Assembly (NCBI GenBank): GCA_003868215.1
Contig: QWDQ01000053.1
Span: 1 to 64,000, forward strand
DNA: 64,000 nt
Direction: 5' to 3'
Source: Pseudophaeomoniella oleicola
Taxonomy: Eukaryota; Ascomycota; Eurotiomycetes; Phaeomoniellales; Phaeomoniellaceae
Positions 58,760 through 64,000 of the stretch are shown here, in pieces. Within the stretch, counting starts at the first letter, position 1; every line of letters begins with the position of its first letter. A program made the translations under genes and the position numbers. The notes below the pieces were generated by a model. That model saw only the letters and a program-made list of their open reading frames with translations. It ran no database searches and was not told the DNA's origin.

Positions 58760-61421
58760 ATGATGGCTACAGCAGCTCCCGAAGGGGAAAGGGCTACTGC
58801 TCTCACTCCTCCTCATGCCACCGAACATTCGAGGCCACCTTCATCAGCAGGTTCAACTATTGACGACCCTGACATGACAGACGATGAGACCAGAATCGAG
58901 AACGAACCCCCTCGACCACAACTTAGAGATGCCTCCTCACCAGCCGCTGCAACCAGCACTGCTGGAGGATCTCCTAGATCAGACATGAAGGAAACAACGT
59001 TCAAATCCCACAGTTTTGGCACCCCGGATCAGACTGCCGAAAAGCAGCCGCGATCAAGCAGCTCTAAGAAGCCCAAAAGCTCGAAAGGTAGGACCAGGCA
59101 TACTCTTAATTCAGGCGAGACTAACAGAGACAACCACAGAAGATGATGAAACAGTGAAGACGGAGAAACAAGCAAAGCGCGAGACAGACCCAGATTCGAA
59201 GAGCGCTGCGGCTGGAGCTGCCACGGTCGTCGGGACAAGACGACAAGCGAATGGCACGATAGGCTCCGTCTACTCCGGAAATAAAATTCGACATCTAAAA
59301 AAGGATGACGGTGTGCCATTATGGCGCAAGGATATCCAATACGAGTTTCTCAGAACTGTCTTTGACGACGAACAACCTGTTTTTACACGGATCTCGGATG
59401 GGCAAAAAGGCTGCTTCTTCGCAGACATTTATATTGATGCGATGGCTAGGAGCAGCAAGACCAGCAAAATCTTAAAGGATAAACTACAGCAGGACAGAGC
59501 TGCAGCAAAAAACATGGCCATGATTTGCCTACTTGTCAATGTTGGGCGTATGAACACAACGCTCAACTTCTTTCCAGAGATGAGAGCTCAACTACGGACC
59601 TACCATTCCATTCCGTCTCTCCAAGCAAGGGCGGATGCTAGTGCATACAAGCAGCTTCAGGACGCTCCAAGGTTGAAATCGATACTCAAAGGCGCTTCCG
59701 AAGATACTGAGGAACCCCGTACGATTGAGGCGATCAAAGAGCATTCGATTCCCCGGACTAACCCGGTCAATTTGATCTTCGTCTTATCTCACTATGCTCC
59801 TAAGATATCCGAAATGCATTTCTTCCCTCCCCAGGATTTCTTCGACCTGGTAATGCGGCATACTATATCTAGCACAAGTCGGGCGAGGGCGTTCCTATGG
59901 CTCATGTGGTGGTATCTAGAGAGCGACTTCTCTAAAGAGGCGGCCGTCAATAACCCTTACGGGCCCGGGATCTATGGCGATTCCAACGACCCAATACCAC
60001 TAAAGGTTCCCGAATTCAAACATTTATCCGAGGAAGAGGGTGATCTTGAAAATGTGGACACCTCTGAGGAGATCGAATTTGGCAGTCAAAAGCAAAATGA
60101 GAGGAAGCGAATCCTAGAGGAGGATGATCCCACTCAGGATAAAGTCATCAAGCGTCTCAAAAAATGTGAGCTCATGAGATCCCGTCATCTAATGATCTGT
60201 GTACTAAACTATCCTTCAGCTGCAGGTGACGCGGGCACAGATTACGAATCATCACCAGCACTGAAAGGTATGCGACCAACGTGTGATCTCCCACATAGTC
60301 AATTGCTAACATTAGCAGGTATCAACCCGGATGATCTTTCACGTATTCCCTCGCAGCGTCTCTCCACAGTACCAGATCCTTCCAAATCAACTTTGGAAGG
60401 TATAGCAAACTCTTTAGATGATGATTGGGAGCCAGTTGACCCGCACCCCGGGCGTGGGCGATATAAGCGACCTACCAAGAAGGACAAGGAAGCCCGCGAT
60501 ATACCACGCACATCCCTCTCTGGGCGAACTTTAAATCGAAAAGGGCAAGGAGATCGCGATACACCATCAGAAGCTGCGGCGACCCCGCAGCCACCAGGTT
60601 CTTCGGCCCATCCAGTACTCCACCAGTATACAGGTGGTCCTGAACGGGGCAATACCCCCGCGGCACCCGGTCCGTCAACTTCTAGCAGGCGTCCACGCCC
60701 TCTGACGCAACATCAAATTGCTGTAGAAGCTCATCGCCGTGCTCGTGTAGAGTATATCTTGTCGTTGAAGAAAAGAGAGGTCTTTGACTCATTGGAGTTA
60801 AGGCGAGAATCTCAGGACTGGTTTGCACGGGCTACTAAACGCATTGAACGGCTTCCAACAGGCTATGACAGTGAGGATGAAGAACAGAGCTGGGGGATGG
60901 GCGGTCTCGTGCCGAATCCCGATAGTGAAGAAGAAGAAGACTATGGGGAAGAGGCTGAGATGTGGATCAGAGTGGTCAGGAGAGTCCAAAGACGATTGGC
61001 TAGATGGGGAGGTGATGCTGAAGCTTCTAGTGGAAAGAGAGCTCGGAGATCCGCCAACATTGAAGCCTCTGCCTCGCCGGCCGTGCATACACCTTCGGTA
61101 AGGAAAGCTTCATCCAAGTCCCGGCGTAAGGCACCCTTGCTTGCCGCACCGGCTCGGGTCAATGGTGACATTGCATCTTCTCAAGCCGGGGGGTATTCGG
61201 ATGATCAGGGTGCAGACGAAGATGGGAACGATGCGGATATCGATGGTGAAGATGTCACCATGCTCCTAGAAGAAGAGCTAGGAAGGCCCAGCAAGGTGGA
61301 AGACGAGGGGCTTGATGATATAGATAGAGATCTGCTTGCTGAAGGAGAAAGCGACGAGGAGGAAATAGCGGATGCGGAGTCAGACGGTGCTGGGAGCGAC
61401 GTGGAGATGGCGGAGGACTGA
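58760..61421 (+). CDS. IES1: INO80 complex subunit Ies1
   Basis: Four exons, 58760..59087, 59140..60165, 60220..60267 and 60319..61421, give 834 residues. Ies1 is a fungal-specific subunit of the INO80 chromatin remodeller. A disordered Ser/Thr/Pro-rich N-terminus (1-140) precedes the conserved core: IRHLKKDDGVPLWRKDIQYEFLRTVF, FFADIYIDAMARSSKTSKILKDKL, AAAKNMAMICLLVNVGRMNTTLNFFPEMRAQLRTYHSIPSLQ, NPVNLIFVLSHYAPKISEMHFFPPQDFFDLVM and SRARAFLWLMWWYLESDFSKEAA. A long charged C-half ends in acidic DEEEIADAESDGAGSDVEMAED. Introns 2 (54 nt) and 3 (51 nt) are multiples of three without stops, but have canonical donors and branch sites (TACTAAAC, TTGCTAAC), so splicing is the likelier reading; retention would add 18 and 17 residues. 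Intron 1 is 52 nt. Confidence 0.93.
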
Positions 61422-62166
61422 AAGGCGGTTTTACGCATCTACCTAAGGTATTGCTCGTTTGGTACGTTTGAGTGGATGGATCATGATGGGTACGACGAAG
61501 GGTTCGGGAATGTATACTCTGTATGACGGTGGTGGGAGCCTTAAGGGGCTCAAGCGTGGTCTCACGACTACAAAGTTAGAAGCTCATCACAGCTCATCAG
61601 TGACGAGGGACTGCTAAGTATCTCATACAAAACATCATATTTACTAATTACCTAGTATTAAAAGCCTTAGCCCTGAGGTTCAGCTACCTACCTACCTACC
61701 TATCTACCTACCTTACTCAAATCGTGCATGGAGGAGGTTTATATACTTACCCAGTCTCTTCGCTTGTACAAAGGATTGTAATTACGTTCTGCGTCAAACT
61801 TGTGTAGGTAATTACCTCAGTTGCTGACGAGGTAATTATGTACCTAACATTACGCTTCTTAACGGAAATAGACCTTACCTCCCTAGTAGGGCAGTCGCAA
61901 GAAAGGGGGGAGTGGTTTGAGGTAGGTATGAAATTCTGAAACTGGCGGACCAACGTTTTCTTGGGAATCATTAATAGGTACTTTTGGGGGATTTCATTCA
62001 ATTCCTGCCTGCGTGGGATGTACGTACTTTATATTATAAGGATTTGATGGATGATTCTGTTCTTTTATCTAAGATACCTTGCTGATTCGATTTAAGTACA
62101 TAGTAAGTACAGTAGGTATCTAGGTACCAGGTGTCGTCGACGACAGACGCGTCGCTATCGCGCGAC
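61422..62166. other. Intergenic region with TACC-type repeats
   Basis: No gene. A run of TACCTACC units at 61685-61720 and further TAGGTAC/AGGTAATT pieces to 62130. The reading frame of the next gene extends upstream of its first ATG to GTG at 62131, so a missed upstream exon or leader is possible here. Confidence 0.55.
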
Positions 62167-63384
62167 ATGCCATCCTCATCATCATCATCATCGTCGTCAT
62201 CATGCCAAGTCGTCGTGTTAGGCGGCAACGTTGCAGGCCTCAGCATCTCACACCATTTGCTCCGGAACGTGCTTCCCAACATCTCGGCGGATCCGGCTTT
62301 TTCGTATAAGCTCACGCTCGTGACGCCGAACAGCCATGCGTTGTGGAAGCCTGGGGTGCCGCAGGCTTTGGTCGATGAGGGTTTGAAACGGCTCGATGAG
62401 CTGTTTTTGCCCGTTGGGGAGGCGTTCGAGAGGTATGGAGAAGAGGTGTTTGAGTTGGTGAGGGGGAAGGCGTGTGCTGTTGATGAGGAGGGTAGAAAAA
62501 TCACGGTGCAGTCTATGGATTCTGGGGATCTGAGGAGAGAAGTGGAAGTGAGCTACGATGCTCTGGTCATCGCGACGGGGACTGAGTCACCGTCACCCCT
62601 TTGGACGATTCATAATGGCCACGACGATACGGCTCAGGCTATATTGAGCTTGAGACAGTCACTCAAAACAGCCAAGACGGTACTCATCGCAGGCGGCGGT
62701 GCTGCCGGAGTGGAGTCGGCTGGGTTCATAGCCCATCACTGCCCTCAAGGGAAGGAAATCACTCTCCTCTCAGGCTCCGATCGTCTCCTGCCAAGGAAGA
62801 TCAGACCTGCCTTGGCAGCAGAAGCTGAAGGTCAATTGGCAAAGCTGGGCGTTCAGGTCAGGCATAATGTACGCGTCAAGTCCGCAAAGACGACAGAGAA
62901 AGGGGTCGGATTCGCTTCTACTCTGCTTGGTCTATCCGACAACACATCGAGAGAGGTCGATCTCTACATCGATGCCACCGGTGCCAAGCCCAACACTTCC
63001 TTCGCCCCCCGCTCTTGGCTTACGGATATGTCTTACATCGACACGGACGAGAAGACTCTCCGTGTTAAAGGCTCCAATGGGGGCTTCGTCTACTGCATTG
63101 GCGACGTCTCATCCTACTCTACGCACAGCATTTTTGAATCCACCGATCCCGTCCGACCTCTCGGCTTCTCCCTGTGGGAAGATCTCAAACGGCCCGACGC
63201 AAGACGTGTCAAGGCGGCCCAGTACCATCCGGACCGCCGAGAGTTCCACGTCGTGCCCATCGGCGGTGGAGGCGTTGGCGTCGTGAAAGGGTGGCGGCTA
63301 CCGAAAATGATGGTTTGGATCGGTAAGGGACGGACATACCTGCAACAATTGTTTAGACCGCTTGTGTATGGCGATGCGTATTGA
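62167..63384 (+). CDS. AMID/AIF-like FAD-dependent oxidoreductase
   Basis: One exon, 405 residues from the first ATG in frame (62167). The frame is open for 12 more codons upstream to GTG 62131 but has no ATG there, so the true start may be elsewhere. Two Rossmann motifs show a pyridine-nucleotide disulfide oxidoreductase fold: VVVLGGNVAGLSISHHLL (about 15-32, FAD) and VLIAGGGAAGVESAGFI (about 174-190, NAD(P)H). The later LYIDATGAKPNTSF and GGFVYCIGDVSSYS segments complete the FAD site. Such AMID/Aif-like proteins oxidise NADH; the exact role is unknown. The N-terminus has ten consecutive Ser encoded by a TCA/TCG microsatellite (about 62173-62203). No transmembrane segment or mitochondrial signal is evident. 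Confidence 0.88.
   Translation: MPSSSSSSSSSSCQVVVLGGNVAGLSISHHLLRNVLPNISADPAFSYKLTLVTPNSHALWKPGVPQALVDEGLKRLDELFLPVGEAFERYGEEVFELVRGKACAVDEEGRKITVQSMDSGDLRREVEVSYDALVIATGTESPSPLWTIHNGHDDTAQAILSLRQSLKTAKTVLIAGGGAAGVESAGFIAHHCPQGKEITLLSGSDRLLPRKIRPALAAEAEGQLAKLGVQVRHNVRVKSAKTTEKGVGFASTLLGLSDNTSREVDLYIDATGAKPNTSFAPRSWLTDMSYIDTDEKTLRVKGSNGGFVYCIGDVSSYSTHSIFESTDPVRPLGFSLWEDLKRPDARRVKAAQYHPDRREFHVVPIGGGGVGVVKGWRLPKMMVWIGKGRTYLQQLFRPLVYGDAY
62173..62203 (+). repeat. Coding (TCA)n/(TCG)n microsatellite (poly-Ser)
   Basis: Ten Ser codons, mostly TCA, directly after the Met-Pro start of the FAD oxidoreductase. Such tracts change length readily. Confidence 0.85.
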
Positions 63385-64000
63385 GAAGACAGACAGATAG
63401 AGACACGAGGTGAAAGCCCCCGAGAGACAAAAGAAAAGGCCGCAATCCATCAGATCAGAGGCAGGATCACTAGCAGGACAATGCCCACGTTGACTGGTCA
63501 CGTACCCCTGCCTTTCACTTCGGACGAACATAGTCCCGTCCTTCAAGATGGCTTTACCCTCTTTCCCGTCCCCCGAAGCAATGTTTACTTTCTTCCTTCC
63601 TTCGTCCTAACTTACCTACGAAGTACCCTATACAACATCAAATCTCGGACACAATTGCACCCGATTTACAGTGGATCGACTACCCTACCTGGGTACGTAG
63701 CCAGCCCTATGTATTTGTCTCCGTAGAATTATCGTGGACAGGGACCGGGAACCCCATATTACTACCCACGCTTCCTAACCACGCCGTCGTCGCCCCCCCA
63801 TTACCCCGGACGGGAGTCTAATGCGCACGCGTACAATTACCCGAGAGAGAGATAGAGAGTGTGTGTATGTGTGTGTGTATAAGCAAGGATTCTTTTGAGG
63901 AACGTCGAGAGTGAGGTTTTCTTCGGCGAAGGGGAGAAGGAGAGTGATAAGTTGGAAGGAAGGGGAATAGGTGTGATCAATATTTAGTAAAAACTACCTA
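63385..64000. other. Intergenic region at the right edge
   Basis: No gene is supported. It has GAGA and TGTG short runs at 63842-63880. Short frames here have no domains. Confidence 0.55.

Overview
The window is nuclear DNA of a filamentous ascomycete (Pezizomycotina). The evidence is short introns of about 42-75 nt with GTAAGT/GTATGT-type donors and CTAAC/CTGAC-type branch sites, a Zn2Cys6 regulator with a fungal-specific C-terminal domain, a CFEM-like surface protein, fungal-type Ded1, Dnt1 and Ies1 homologues, and long A+T-rich or microsatellite-rich spacers. The class cannot be settled by eye. I see no rRNA, tRNA, CRISPR or retroelement sequence.

Layout. 0.9-2.8 kb: a fungal regulator-like protein without a zinc cluster. 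4.5-8.1 kb (-): the unfolded-protein sensor IRE1. 9.2-10.9 kb (-) and 11.1-13.0 kb (+): chaperonin CCT2 and the spliceosomal cyclophilin CYP15/PPWD1, divergent from a 213-bp promoter. 13.9-17.9 kb: a very long Dnt1/Net1-like nucleolar protein. 19.0-20.1 kb (-): a cysteine-rich single-pass membrane protein. 20.1-23.1 kb: a gene-poor block holding a complete 281-bp Tc1/mariner-type MITE with perfect 29-bp ends. 23.1-31.1 kb: an MFS anion:cation symporter, a SnoaL-like protein, a DUF6314-like protein and a coiled-coil protein with an RRM-like C-terminus. 31.8-33.5 kb (-): an amino-acid permease. 35.1-38.1 kb: two divergent cysteine-rich hypothetical proteins. 38.3-39.0 kb (-): the ER sulfhydryl oxidase ERV2, whose second exon carries the active site. 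39.8-41.0 kb: a branched-chain aminotransferase. 41.6-44.5 kb (-): a Zn2Cys6 transcription factor. 45.4-46.4 kb: a FAR-17a/AIG1-like membrane protein with a 24-nt exon.

47-61.4 kb is a dense housekeeping block: PAM17 (mitochondrial import motor), HEL2 (ribosome quality control), SAD1 and SPP2 (spliceosome), DED1 (translation initiation) and IES1 (INO80 chromatin remodeller). An AMID-like FAD oxidoreductase follows at 62.2-63.4 kb. RNA metabolism and translation (CYP15, HEL2, SAD1, SPP2, DED1) and ER proteostasis (IRE1, ERV2) are the common themes. The genes are independently transcribed; nothing indicates a biosynthetic cluster.

Most unusual signals: (1) a perfect 12-bp palindrome, TACTACGTAGTA, occurs nine times, always between genes, and equals the outer ends of the MITE (TA+CTAC / GTAG+TA) joined together; (2) three introns (one in DED1, two in IES1) are multiples of three with no stop, so retention would give longer proteins; (3) the CCT2 start codon stands alone before an intron; (4) short upstream reading frames lie just before IRE1 and DED1; (5) a GA tract and a CT tract 41 nt apart could form a long hairpin downstream of the Dnt1-like gene.
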